A stretch of DNA of 21,696 nucleotides from Brevipalpus yothersi (Eukaryota > Arthropoda > Arachnida > Trombidiformes > Tenuipalpidae): the NCBI GenBank assembly GCA_003956705.1, contig QZCP01000347.1, forward strand, positions 1 through 21,696, given 5' to 3'. This document shows positions 7,320 to 16,635 of this stretch, in pieces. Below the pieces are notes generated by a model that saw nothing but the letters and a program-made list of their open reading frames with translations, was not told the origin of the DNA and did no database searches. A program made the position numbers and the translations under genes. The stretch's first letter is position 1; the number at the start of each line of letters is the position of its first letter.

Positions 7320-8252
7320 TGTTGGTGGGTTTCTTACTCTTCCCTTATCAACCATTTCACAGTTGTTATTGGACTTTCTACAACTCATAATCGTGCCTCT
7401 ATTTGACTCAAAATTTGGTAGATTTATCCTCAAAATCTTTTCATCTTCTTGAGCTCGTTGGTAGTGTGTATCACAATTAGTGGTTAAAATTGTGCAGGTA
7501 GTCATGATGATGAATATCAAATATTGTCAAAGTAAGAAACTTTTTTTTTTATCCAAATGATTGTTTATCATTTGATCTGATGAGTAGTCTCATCACATTC
7601 TTCTCTGTCGATCAAGTGCTTCTTCTTTTTTGAAATATGTTAATATATGGACATAGGCTTACCTATCTCTCTCTCTCTCTCTTTCTCATATCAATTTATT
7701 TCAATACTTGTAGAAAGGGAAACTTAGTTGGGCCTTGAAAAGGAAGACCATTATTCTACATTCGCCTTTCAGCTTCATGATTTTTTCCATTAATACTGTG
7801 TCCCTATGTATGTGTGTGGACCAATCCATTAATGCCTATCGTAAACGAGACAGACGGATTAATACGGAAGCAAAAAATGTTCCATATTTACAAATGTAAA
7901 TCCGAATGTCCGGCAAGATTTTTTTTTGCTTTCTCGTTCTTCTTTCTTTTCTCTTCCTCTGATCATGTTTTCTTCTGTCTTGTGGGATTGTAGTCATTTC
8001 AGACGTGAGATACCCGTTCTGTTCACCAACCTTATATGCTTATATTTACCCCCCATCATTTCCATCACCCGTCTAATCCAGTCAATATCCGAAATCGAAG
8101 GCTGTGTGCTTCTTCTCTTTCTCTTTCTATTTCTTTCACTCTTTGATGATTGCATGACAAGAAAAGAATGCAAAAATTCCTCTACGCAGCTAACTCAGCA
8201 AAAATCAAGATGCAACACTAGACAGCTGCACCTGAGAAACTTCAATCCTTGA
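7320..8252 (+). CDS. multi-exon gene fragment, predicted multi-pass membrane protein
   Basis: Four segments join with matching phases. Exon A is 7320-7417 (VGGFLLFPLSTISQLLL..., IIVPLFDSKF). Exon B is 7498-7531 (GSHDDEYQILS, acceptor tgtgcag, donor GTAAGA). Exon C is 7728-7895 (WALKRKTIILHSPFSFMIF..., VSLCMCVDQSINAYRKRDRR). Exon D begins at 7994 after attgtag (HFRREIPVLFTNLICLYLPP..., then a Leu/Phe-rich run) and stays open to TGA at 8252. Hydrophobic segments alternate with a basic loop, as in a transporter or seven-helix receptor. The VDQ...R after a helix only faintly recalls a GPCR helix-3 end. The start lies upstream and the true 3' end is uncertain, since GTGTGC near 8103 could be a donor. 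Strand and coding are likely; function is unknown. Confidence 0.45.
7666..7686. repeat. short (CT)n tract in an intron
   Basis: About 20 bp of CT lie in the polypyrimidine region upstream of the exon that starts at 7728 (or at the alternative acceptor at 7713). Confidence 0.8.
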
Positions 8253-8359
8253 TTTACTTTGGTTTGATACAAGAACTCATGTTTGCTTCAGATCCCGATT
8301 ATTCTGATCAAATTTCCTAGAGGCTGTATATGATTAGATTCCGCCTGGCTAGTTTAGTC

Positions 8360-9575
8360 ATGTTGATATTCTCTTTCTTTCTCTATTTATCTATCCCTCT
8401 CTCTTCTCATATGTAGTGATAACAATATTATATTTTCTCCATCTTTTTCTTCTCATTTTTAAATGCTCTAGCCATCGTTGTGCTCACAATATTGGCTTTT
8501 AGGTCATATTCATACGAACTTGAGTGCGATTTTGACGCTGCTAAAGAAATTTATGATAATAGCATCTGGAAAAGTTACTTCGGGCTTTATAAGCGAGCTT
8601 TTAATAAAAATTATCTCACTGAACATTTGGAACAAAATTGTTCCTCTCTGGTGTCGAACAATTTTGAAAAACAAATTGTCGAATTCACACTCGATATTCT
8701 GGGAGGAATGTATATCCCTCAATCGGTGAGCTATTCCAAAAAACTTCCACTTTCAACTCACTTGAAAGCTGTGCTGAAAAGTCTTATTTTTTCTTCTCTT
8801 TCTTTTTCTTTCTACAACATCTTTCTTTCATCTACAGATGAAAGATGACTGTAAACTTGAGTGCTCTTATAAGCGTAAAGGTCGTGGGCTTCTCCCTATA
8901 TTGGAGCCAGAAGGACCGGCCATAAGAATTCATGGCTTCCTACTGGATCAGAAACTCGACAGACAATTAATCTGTCGAGCAAAATGTATTTCAGAAAGGG
9001 CCAAAACTGCAGGGAAAATACACAAGACAGGATGTGTCACATATTTGTGTAACGTTGATCCTGATCCAATTGTTTTGAGAAATCCTGTTTGGCAGATATT
9101 CTTTGAAATGTTTGAAAATGTAAACGAAAAAGCTGAGTGCTATAATGGGACGAGGAATCAATGCTCGACATTCGTTGCACATCGGTTTGAGCAACAAATC
9201 TCATTCAAATTGTTCAATTTCCTTGGGACACAAGGATTGCTTGACCAAAAATTAGTAAGTATTCGGTAATAGTTCTGGAAATCATTATCTTTTAATTCCT
9301 TTTTTTGAATTTATTTAGCCGATGATACAGACTCGTTGTGAGAATGAGTGTGAGCCCTCAAAAACTTTTGGTGCAAGATACCCAGTAAATCCCATCTATC
9401 CAGGAGTGATTATCAGATCCTTTCCATATTTCTTCACACCAGAATATGGATATTACATCAAATGTATGGTGCAGTGCCTTACATTTAAATATCAGGTGAT
9501 TCTGCCATATCTTTTATTTTATTTTGTAATTTTAATTCATTTTATTTTTTTTTCTCTCTACAGGATCGAAACTAA
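8360..9575 (+). CDS. secreted cysteine-rich protein with two repeated domains (five exons)
   Basis: Proposed exons are 8360-8412, 8503-8725, 8838-9254, 9319-9495 and 9564-9575, giving about 293 residues. Introns 2-4 are 112, 64 and 68 bp, all phase 0, with clear GT...AG ends (GTGAGC/ctacag, GTAAGT/atttag, GTGATT/ctacag). Exon 1 supplies a signal peptide (MLIFSFFLYLSIPLSS). Its junction (ATG split by the intron) is the least certain part; an alternative acceptor at 8471 gives another hydrophobic start. The mature part is two copies of one domain, about residues 24-158 and 159-290. Each begins with Cys-x37-Cys (C26/C64; C163/C201), then a Phe-Glu-(K/Q)-Gln-Ile stretch, an intron, a Cys-x3-Cys, and a second Cys-x3-Cys about 37 residues later. 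Secretion and disulfide bonding are inferred. I recognise no family. There is one N-glycosylation sequon, NGT, in repeat 2. Confidence 0.75.
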
Positions 9576-10263
9576 TTATTCCATCATCCTGTTTGGATCG
9601 GAACAAATATCACTCCATGGTTGTCCTCTCAGATTGAAGTATTCTTGGGAAATCGGGTGGTCTGAGAGGTGGTTTGTCCGTTCTTTGGTCTTTACATTCT
9701 TTGCTGTTGTAACAGTCCACGATGTTTATCATATACTTTTTTTACTCTATTATCTAAATACTTGGAAAAAATCACCAGATCATATACATGTATATCTTCA
9801 GATTTCTTGATTCTTTTGACAATCCTCCGATTGCTACGCCTCTGTGGATTCTGGATGATAGATTCCTCTCCCATAGGTGATGATATGTTCATCCATCTTA
9901 GTGTCCACACCATGGGTATAGATCATGAAAAGTTCCATTGATGAAAAATTTTCTCGATTTTTTATTCTCGCTAGAGCTAAAATTAAATTTTATCATTCAA
10001 AATCACTCATTAAACAATCACTTTTTCTCTTCCGTCTCTGCGGAGAGGTTGAAGTTGGTCTCAAATATTCTGATCTAATTATTCAGTGAACTATCAGATC
10101 TAACATTCGAGAATCTCTGGTTTCTCTATTTATTTGAATGCCTTTCTCACAGTTGAAAAGTGATTTTATAGCAATGTTCCTCCTACTGAAATTAAAAAAG
10201 AAGCAAGATAGAAGAAAATAAAGAAAGAAAGGTAGGAAGGAGGGAAGGAAAAATCTAATTCCC
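9576..10263. other. 3' flank of the cysteine-rich gene, up to the assembly gap
   Basis: About 9700-9880 is homologous to about 12935-13080. Open frames at 9669-9941 and on the minus strand are not preserved in that second copy, so I read this as untranslated or intergenic. The last 100 bp before the gap is purine-rich (aagaaag, aggaaggagg). Confidence 0.5.
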
Positions 10264-10715
10264 NNNNNNNNNNNNNNNNNNNNNNNNNNNNNNNNNNNNN
10301 NNNNNNNNNNNNNNNNNNNNNNNNNNNNNNNNNNNNNNNNNNNNNNNNNNNNNNNNNNNNNNNNNNNNNNNNNNNNNNNNNNNNNNNNNNNNNNNNNNNN
10401 NNNNNNNNNNNNNNNNNNNNNNNNNNNNNNNNNNNNNNNNNNNNNNNNNNNNNNNNNNNNNNNNNNNNNNNNNNNNNNNNNNNNNNNNNNNNNNNNNNNN
10501 NNNNNNNNNNNNNNNNNNNNNNNNNNNNNNNNNNNNNNNNNNNNNNNNNNNNNNNNNNNNNNNNNNNNNNNNNNNNNNNNNNNNNNNNNNNNNNNNNNNN
10601 NNNNNNNNNNNNNNNNNNNNNNNNNNNNNNNNNNNNNNNNNNNNNNNNNNNNNNNNNNNNNNNNNNNNNNNNNNNNNNNNNNNNNNNNNNNNNNNNNNNN
10701 NNNNNNNNNNNNNNN
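10264..10715. other. assembly gap (452 N)
   Basis: A run of N. The sequence directly to its right (10724-10780) resembles 13107-13150, so the missing part probably contains repeated sequence that also occurs in the window. Confidence 1.
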
Positions 10716-10788
10716 ATGTAGCTCTATTCTAATTTAATATAGACCAAGCTGTCAGAAATTGTAATATTGTCTCTAGAATATCCAATTC

Positions 10789-11490
10789 TCACCCAAGCAA
10801 TAACCAGAGAAACCCACATTCGATTTACACGTGCCTTGATAAGTCCATCTGTTCACATCAATAACCAACAATCGGCAGAGTTGACAATCTCTTCTCCTGT
10901 ATCTCGGCTTAGGCTCTCTCCATCCTACCACTTCATATGGATAGTATCTCCCGATGAACTTTTCGCGTGACTTTAACAGTGGAACAGTTTGGAAGAAATA
11001 TGGACTCTTTCCTATTGGCACTTTCTCGGTTAGCTTGAGCAAAGCGATATCATCCGTCTTAATGCTGAAACTTTGCCAGATGAAAAGCAAAACATCTTCT
11101 CAACTTTATATTTCTTCTTACCAGACATCCTCGATAAATTAATTGAGTACCTTGGGAAAATCTTTATATTATCTGGGCTGTGAATCCTTGGGTTCCTCCA
11201 ATAAGAATGGAGGATACATTGTTGAGCAGTCAAAACCAAATTGTCTCTGATCAATGCTCCAGAGCATCTTGTCATAGTTTTATAGTCAAAGTTATTTCGA
11301 TTAGCACGAAATAAGGGTATTCATACTTTCTTGCTCTTCTCATAAAAAAGCTTTTCCTTAGCTTCCATAAAGGCTTCCTGGTAGATCTTGTGTCTGATTT
11401 TTCGGTGACTGTTTGGTTACCGCAAGAACACAATCTAAATTGTTCAAGAAACAGAATCGCAATCAAAATAGTGAGAATAGAAGGTGCCAT
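10789..11490 (-). pseudogene. broken S1 serine-protease homologue, inverted copy
   Basis: Read from the ATG at 11490 it follows the intact gene at 15083 (MAPSI(F/L)TILIAIL..., RCSGALIRDN, YYPYEVVGWREP). It has an in-frame one-codon loss, a one-base deletion in the ITLDYKT stretch (frameshift), a Trp-to-Leu change before VLTAQQC, a deletion of about 36-39 bp after the CILHSY motif, and a second one-base deletion before the IKTDDIALLKL segment. Homology ends after the CLG motif (about residue 247 of 326), where the sequence switches to the repeat shared with 13107-13150. It therefore lacks the 3' third, including the position of the catalytic Ser. It shares the Gln in place of the catalytic His, so that loss predates the duplication. 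Confidence 0.9.
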
Positions 11491-12060
11491 CGATGATGAT
11501 GGGTAACTTATCGTGGAAATGATCTAATATCTGCTCTCAACGTATTCACAATCCAGATTAAGTTGGTTAGTTAAGAAGAGAATTATTTAATTGGATAAGG
11601 TAGCAATTTTCTTGTTCAACCTACAAGCTCCACCCAACCATCTGTAATCTGAATACACTGAAAGTGATATTTCTCTGAGTTCTCATCATTTAGGGGGGAA
11701 AATTCCTCTATTCCAATAAATCAAAAAATAAAGATGATATCTTAATTCAAATCCTCCAAAAAAATTCGTCATTGATAAACTTTTCATGATCAATTATCGT
11801 CAATTTGAATCTTATTCAAATTCAAATCCTTCAGAAAAACTTTTTAGTCATTTCTAAGAATTTTTATCAATGCCCCTTATCTTTCAAAATTGACCTGAAC
11901 TGGATCAGAAGTTTATTGATTTTTTTAGTAAGATGAAATCTGTCATATCATCATAGTTTTTCCATTCTGGTACATCCATTACTCTTATCTGAGATCTCAT
12001 CTAATCTTATGTTTGAGTGTGGACCATGTAAGAATAAAAACTCAACCATAGTAAGCTGGG
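11491..12060. other. 5' flank of the protease pseudogene (inverted copy of 14500-15082)
   Basis: Non-coding. It is paired with the upstream region of the intact gene, including the Sp-like ccacccaaccatctgtaatctgaat block (about 11631) and the aattatttaattgg block (about 11580). Conservation of these blocks in both copies could mean promoter function or just shared ancestry. Confidence 0.5.
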
Positions 12061-12339
12061 CTCATCAATCCTGCGAATTTTTTTCCGTTAACATGTACAT
12101 TCAGCGTGCCAATTGTACGTTGAGATTTTATTTGTTTTCCACTTGATCGGAAACATGATCTTACTTCATCACCGGTAATATTATTATAAAATTACTATAA
12201 TTCCTCATAAAAATGAGCCCAGCCAATTCTGGTTGAGTATATACAATCAATCGACTAATCGTTTCTATCTCTATATGATCCACACTCAAACATAAGATTA
12301 GGACAAATCATTATCATTCTGAGAATCTTGTAATTTGAA

Positions 12340-12400
12340 CTATCTTAATTTATTCTAATTTTTTTCTCTTTACAGAATTGAAACTGATCAATTAAAGGTT
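12340..12400 (+). pseudogene. relic of the last intron/exon junction of the cysteine-rich gene
   Basis: The run taattt(t)tttctctttacag followed by aattgaaactga matches ctctctacag followed by gatcgaaactaa at the final exon of the gene at 8360-9575. The coding bases are changed (an in-frame TGA appears) and no upstream exons are present. Together with 12935-13150 it is the remnant of a second copy of that gene's 3' end. Confidence 0.5.
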
Positions 12401-12408
12401 CACTGAAG

Positions 12409-12930
12409 GAAAGCGAGTGCCCCACACAGCACGGCTTCTACTGCGTATTGGAGTAGTTAGATAGTTTTTTGTGATGACTTCTATGAGTCTCTCAACACAT
12501 GGCTGTAATTTAAGGTTCACTGTATATCAACTGCACCAAGTGTGAAGGATGTTCATACTTACCAAAACTATTCTTATTGGCTTGGCTCTAACTTCTTTCA
12601 TTTTTTCAACACAGTTTTTCATCTGTAGAATTGGAGATGAAATAATTTTGATGGACCATTTAACAGATTTATTTAACAGATTGTACTCACCATATTTTTC
12701 ACCAATAGCTAATCCCTGTCCAAACAAAATTCTCTCAAATCTTTATATTTATCAAAATCAAAGTATCCATATGCGTACATGCATTCATATATTTCTCTGA
12801 AACACGCTTGTGAATATTTGTTACGTGTCCAGAACCGAAAAAAATGAGTAAATTTGTGCTATTGAACAGTATTACTTACAAGTTTGAGGTTGCAGGTGAA
12901 TATCAATTCATCTACGCCATTCGTTGGTTG
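12409..12930. repeat. direct repeat, copy 1 (partner 16636-17155)
   Basis: This repeat of about 520 bp starts with aaagcgagtgccc and ends near gaatatcaattcatctac. The two copies are about 90 percent identical with few indels. In the second position the repeat is followed, about 110 bp later, by the start of segmental unit 2. No terminal inverted repeats or target duplications were found. Confidence 0.85.
12549..12800 (+). CDS. possible small secreted-protein ORF (83 aa)
   Basis: The ATG frame encodes a signal-like start (MFILTKTILIGLALTSFIF), then ICRIGDEIILMDHLTDLFNR and a polar tail with two more cysteines, ending at TGA 12798-12800. The second copy of the repeat keeps the same frame length and stop (16782-17033) but has ATA in place of the ATG. 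Of the changes between the copies, about ten alter residues and two are silent, so there is no sign of purifying selection. It is either a fast-evolving peptide or, more likely, chance. Confidence 0.25.
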   Translation: MFILTKTILIGLALTSFIFSTQFFICRIGDEIILMDHLTDLFNRLYSPYFSPIANPCPNKILSNLYIYQNQSIHMRTCIHIFL

Positions 12931-12934
12931 CCGT

Positions 12935-13155
12935 TCTTTTTGTCCATTTATCATTTATTTTCTGTATTACATTATCTGAATACTTGAGAAAATTACCAGA
13001 TTATGGATATTTTTAGATTTGATTGATTCTTCTGGCAATCTTTCGAATGCTATGCCTTCATGGATTCTAGACGATAAACGATGGATTCTTCATTCTCATT
13101 TATCATAGATCAAGCTATCAGAAATTGTAATACTGTCGCTTTTCTAGAGCAATAA
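12935..13155. repeat. second copy of the 3' flank of the cysteine-rich gene
   Basis: The stretch tttatcatttatttt...attatctgaatacttg.gaaaat.accagat and gattgattcttctggcaatctttcgaatgctatgcct matches 9720-9860. The part tagatcaagctatcagaaattgtaatactgtc matches 10740-10772 right of the gap. No open frame is shared. Confidence 0.7.
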
Positions 13156-13397
13156 ATTCCCAAAGGTCGAGCCCCTGGATAGAACTAGTGCCATGAGCTT
13201 TTGAGATAGAATCGGAATTTTGTTGAAGGAAAATAGTTGAAAGAGGCATGCTCTCTGGATGATTGCTCTATCGGAAAAATTTGAATTGAAATTACTCTTG
13301 ACTAAAAATCTTCACTTTATTCAGCCAAAAATTCTCAAGAAGTGTCATAATTGACAAACCTTCTACTGTCACTTCTATCTGATGATCTCTCCTGATT

Positions 13398-14166
13398 ATA
13401 ACCCCCTAGCCATAAGTGGCTCGACAAAAAATAATTGTTATATCAGTCGAATGAGTGATCTTAGAAACATAGTTTTTGATTTTGCAAACTTCTCTTTTAG
13501 TCAAGAAAAAATCTGATTCAAAAAATTCTCAATCTAACTATTCAACCGGAAATGATCTGGAATTTCCTAGAGACCTAATATTTCAACTTCGTTCAGCTAG
13601 ATTTTTATAAAACAGTTATTATTTTCAGGTTTTAGTTCTTTTCAATATTGTTCTTTGGCTCAAATTGAAGATTGGATATCTTCCCTCAAATTAATTCAGC
13701 TTGAATAATTTTTTCATTGAACTTTGCTGCAAAAAAATCCATGAAATATTTCAACAATAGTCAAATTTCAGCACAACTAGCGCCCCCATGGAGACAATGC
13801 TAATTAGATCCAATTTAAGATGAAAGTTCTGAACTGATCTGATTCGAAATATTTTTTTCTTCATGCTAGAAAATTCTTTAGAAGTATATTCATCATCAGA
13901 TAGTGATACTTTTCTCTGGAAAAATTTTTCTAGCTCAAAAACTAATTTTTCTTCGAACTCTGAAATGACTGATCGAAGGGAAAATTATCGAATATCTTTC
14001 TGAGTTCTAGATTCTTTTCATCTCGAGATTTTTCAAACCCAAACTCATGACATATTATAGCTCGATATCTAAGGGATTTATAATAGCAATATGAGATTCA
14101 CCCATTCAGAATCCTGATAGTTATCGAAAACTAAACTTTGTCCAGGAACTTATGGCCAGGGGTTAT
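13398..14166. mobile_element. putative non-autonomous DNA transposon (MITE-like) with about 30-bp terminal inverted repeats
   Basis: The left end, ATAACCCCCTAGCCATAAGT followed by GGCTCGACAAA, is the inverse of the right end, TTTGTCC.GGAACTTATGGCCAGGGGTTAT, with about 80 percent match over 30 bp. The 769-bp interior is AT-rich with no open frame longer than a few dozen codons, as in a transposase-less element. A target-site duplication is not clear. It sits in the spacer of the large inverted duplication, so the pairing could instead belong to the arms of that structure. Confidence 0.45.
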
Positions 14167-15830
14167 GTTCGAGTGTGGATCATATGGGGGGTAGAAACAA
14201 CTAGTCGATTCATCGATTGTATATACTCGAAGAAGCGAGTACTTTGTCGACAGTAATTCAGACCCACTATAACAGATACATGAAGTTGCAAATGCATAAT
14301 GTTAGGACTACTATATTGATGATTCAATTTTATAATAACAATTTAATAATATTATAATAATTTTATAAGATGATAACGATTTGAAAATGATATTTCCGAT
14401 CGAGTGAGAACAGGAGGAAATCTCGACGTACAATTGGTACACTGAATGTAATTGTTAACAGAGAGAAATTCGGCTATTGAAATAATTTCACAGAATTAAT
14501 GAGCCCAGCCAATTATGGCTGAGTTCCCAGTCTTTTATGGCCCACGCTCAAATAAGATCAGGAGATATCTCAGATGAGAGTAATGGATGTAACAGAATGG
14601 AAAAAAAGATATTACAGATTTCATCTTGCTGAAAAAATCAGTAAGCCTCTGATTCAGTTCAGGTCAAATTCGGAAGGCACCAGAAAATTGTTGAAGAATC
14701 GTGAAAAAAAAACTCTTTTTGAAAAATTTGAATGAAATGCAAAAAAAAATAAAACTAAAACACCGTAATCGATAATAAGTAATAAGAAGTTCTCTAGATC
14801 AAAATTTTTTTGAAGGATTCAAATTCAGACATCTTCTTTTTCCAGAAGAGGAAAATTCGTATCGCCAATTAACGAAGTTAAGTTTCTAAAGATTCAAAAA
14901 AAAGTATCACTTTCAGTGTATTCAGATTACAGATGGTTGGGGGGCGCTTGTAGTTGGATGATAGCAACCTTATTCAATTGAATTGATTAATTAAATAATT
15001 CTCCTCTTAACCAACTTAATCTGGATTGTGAATACGTGGACAACAAGGATTAGATCATTTCAACGATAACCCATCATCATCAATGGCACCTTCTATTTTC
15101 ACTATTTTGATTGCGATTCTGGTTCTTGAACAATTTAGATTGTGTTCCTGGGGTAACCAAACAGTCACCGAAAAATCAGACACAAGATCTACCACAAGGA
15201 AGCCTTTATGGAAGCTAAGGAAAAGCTTTTTTATGAGAAGAGCAAGAAAGTATGAATACCCTTATTTCGTGCTAATCGAAATAACTTTGGACTATAAAAC
15301 TATGACAAGATGCTCTGGAGCATTGATCAGAGACAACTGGGTTTTGACTGCTCAACAATGTATCCTCCATTCTTATCGGAGGAAACGATTTCCAAGTTCA
15401 CACCATCTTATCCATGTTCACGAAGTTCACAGCCCAGATAATATCAAGGTTTTACCAAGGTACTCAACTGATTTATCGAAGATGGCTGGGAAGAAGAAAT
15501 ACAAAGTTGAGAAGATGTTTTGTTTTTTATCTGGCAAAAGTTTCAACATTAAGACGGATGATATCGCTTTGCTGAAGCTAACCGAGAAAATACCAATAGG
15601 AAAGAGTCCATATTTCTTCCAAACTGTTCCACTGTTAAAATCACGCGAACAGTTCATCGAGAGATACTATCCATATGAGGTGGTAGGATGGAGAGAGCCT
15701 ACGCGGATATACAGGAGAAGAGATTGTCAACTCTGCCGATTGTTGGTTATTGATGTGAACAGATGGACTTATAAAGGCACGTGTAGATCGAATGTAGGTT
15801 TATCTAGTTATTGCTTGGGTGATTTCCAAA
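14160..15830. repeat. right arm of the large inverted duplication
   Basis: Inverse partner of 10789-12300. It begins near gagtgtggatcatatgg, contains gagcccagccaatt at 14501, the protease 5' flank and most of exon 1, and ends in coding sequence after the CLG motif of the protease homologue. Confidence 0.85.
14980..15002 (+). promoter_or_regulatory. AT-rich upstream block conserved in both protease copies
   Basis: The block gattaattaaataattctc, about 85-100 bp before the ATG, is kept in the inverted pseudogene flank as aattaaataattctc. It could hold a TATA-like element, but this is a weak inference from two related copies. Confidence 0.2.
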
Positions 15831-16120
15831 AAAGGACTAATTTCGAGTATTTTGATGCCCCAGCAATAGTGAAAGAAAAGGGAACAAATCGAGATATCTT
15901 GGCTGGGATTCGTACAAAAAAGGATAATTGGAACGATGAGTAAGTCTTGGTATTCTTAATTAGAAGATTGATTGTCATAAATTTTCTTCTTCATAGGCAA
16001 TACAATTCCCGTTATATGGATCTGAGGCTATTCAATTCTTGGATCAACCTCACAATTGAGACAGAAAATCCAAAGCATGAGTGTAAAAGCCGGTATCCTC
16101 TGAGGAAAATAAATTATTGA
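15083..16120 (+). CDS. secreted S1-family serine-protease homologue, predicted catalytically inactive
   Basis: Two exons (15083-15939 and 15997-16120) are split by a 57-bp phase-2 intron (GA|GTAAGT ... tcatag|G), giving 326 residues. Residues 1-22 form a signal peptide. S1 landmarks are YPYFVLIEI (about 59-67), RCSGALIRDNWVLTAQQC (76-93, the usual Cys42-Cys58 pair), DDIALLKL (159-166), VVGW (200-203), and a C-terminal helix MDLRLFNSWI. The canonical TAAHC reads TAQQC, so Gln92 replaces the catalytic His; Asp160 is kept. No GDSGGP is present: YFDAP (256-260) occupies that place, with Phe257 at the Ser position by my alignment. The usual IVGG activation site is also absent. Known inactive S1 paralogues occur in arthropods, for example the scabies-mite SMIPPs. 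A role as a binding or regulatory pseudoprotease is inferred. The frame is intact while the inverted copy is broken. Confidence 0.85.
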
Positions 16121-16635
16121 CCATAAAAAAATCGAAACTCATTCAACTCATAATTCTCAAAGAATTAGCATGCTCGATATCTTTCAACCACAAACTAACT
16201 TGATAGTTTCATTTATAGCTGCAAATAAGAGCAAAATTTTTCTCAATAGCAACTCATTTGTTTTATTTTTAGTATTTGTTGAGATTTTCGAAGAAATTCA
16301 TTGAACATTTCTGAAACTATAAGTCTTCTGAAATCAAGATGGGTTTAGCAAAAGTTGGACGATAGAGAAGCTTAGAAACTAGATCAAAAGAAAATCCATA
16401 CAACATTGGAGAAGAGCAGATATAAACTCCAATTATGGGATTATGATAGGAGGGATTCAATACAGATAATCATTTTGATATATTTTCGATCTGAATTCTG
16501 TTTATTTTTCAAGCTGAATTACGGTGTATATTAGTACCCCTTATTCACTCCAACGTTTGATAGTATTATTCTTGAGTGGAAGTTATCACTTTTCGTGACA
16601 AAAATACATCATCTCAGTCGTTCTTTTTATTGAAG
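16121..16635. other. intergenic, nothing recognised
   Basis: The 3' flank of the protease homologue is AT-rich, with no open frame or RNA-like structure seen. An AATAAA hexamer overlaps the last codons of the gene (about 16109), and no clearer polyadenylation signal lies nearby. Confidence 0.5.

Larger units (their letters stand above)
10789..12300. repeat. left arm of a large inverted duplication
   Basis: Read on the minus strand, this arm matches 14160-15830. It covers most of exon 1 of the protease homologue, about 200 bp of its 5' flank (including a conserved aattaaataattctc), the stretch with gagtaatggatgta(a/c)cagaatgg, and the short motifs gagcccagc(c/t) and ccacactcaaacataagatta. Identity is about 90 percent in the coding part and lower, with indels, further out. 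The spacer between arms is about 1.9 kb. Confidence 0.85.

Noticed and set aside
9322..9810. 162-codon frame continuing past the fourth exon of the cysteine-rich gene
   Set aside because: It reads through a 68-bp intron with clear GTGATT and ctctctacag ends into untranslated sequence. Splicing gives an immediate stop (Asp-Arg-Asn-stop), and the matching junction is preserved in the relic at 12340-12400.
10773..11090. 105-codon minus-strand frame reading as a protease fragment with its own start
   Set aside because: It is the third piece of the frameshifted pseudogene, not a separate gene; its apparent start lies inside the frameshift region.
10767..11142. plus-strand open frames opposite the protease pseudogene
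   Set aside because: Antisense shadows of the former coding strand; similar shadows occur opposite the intact gene at 15427-15657.
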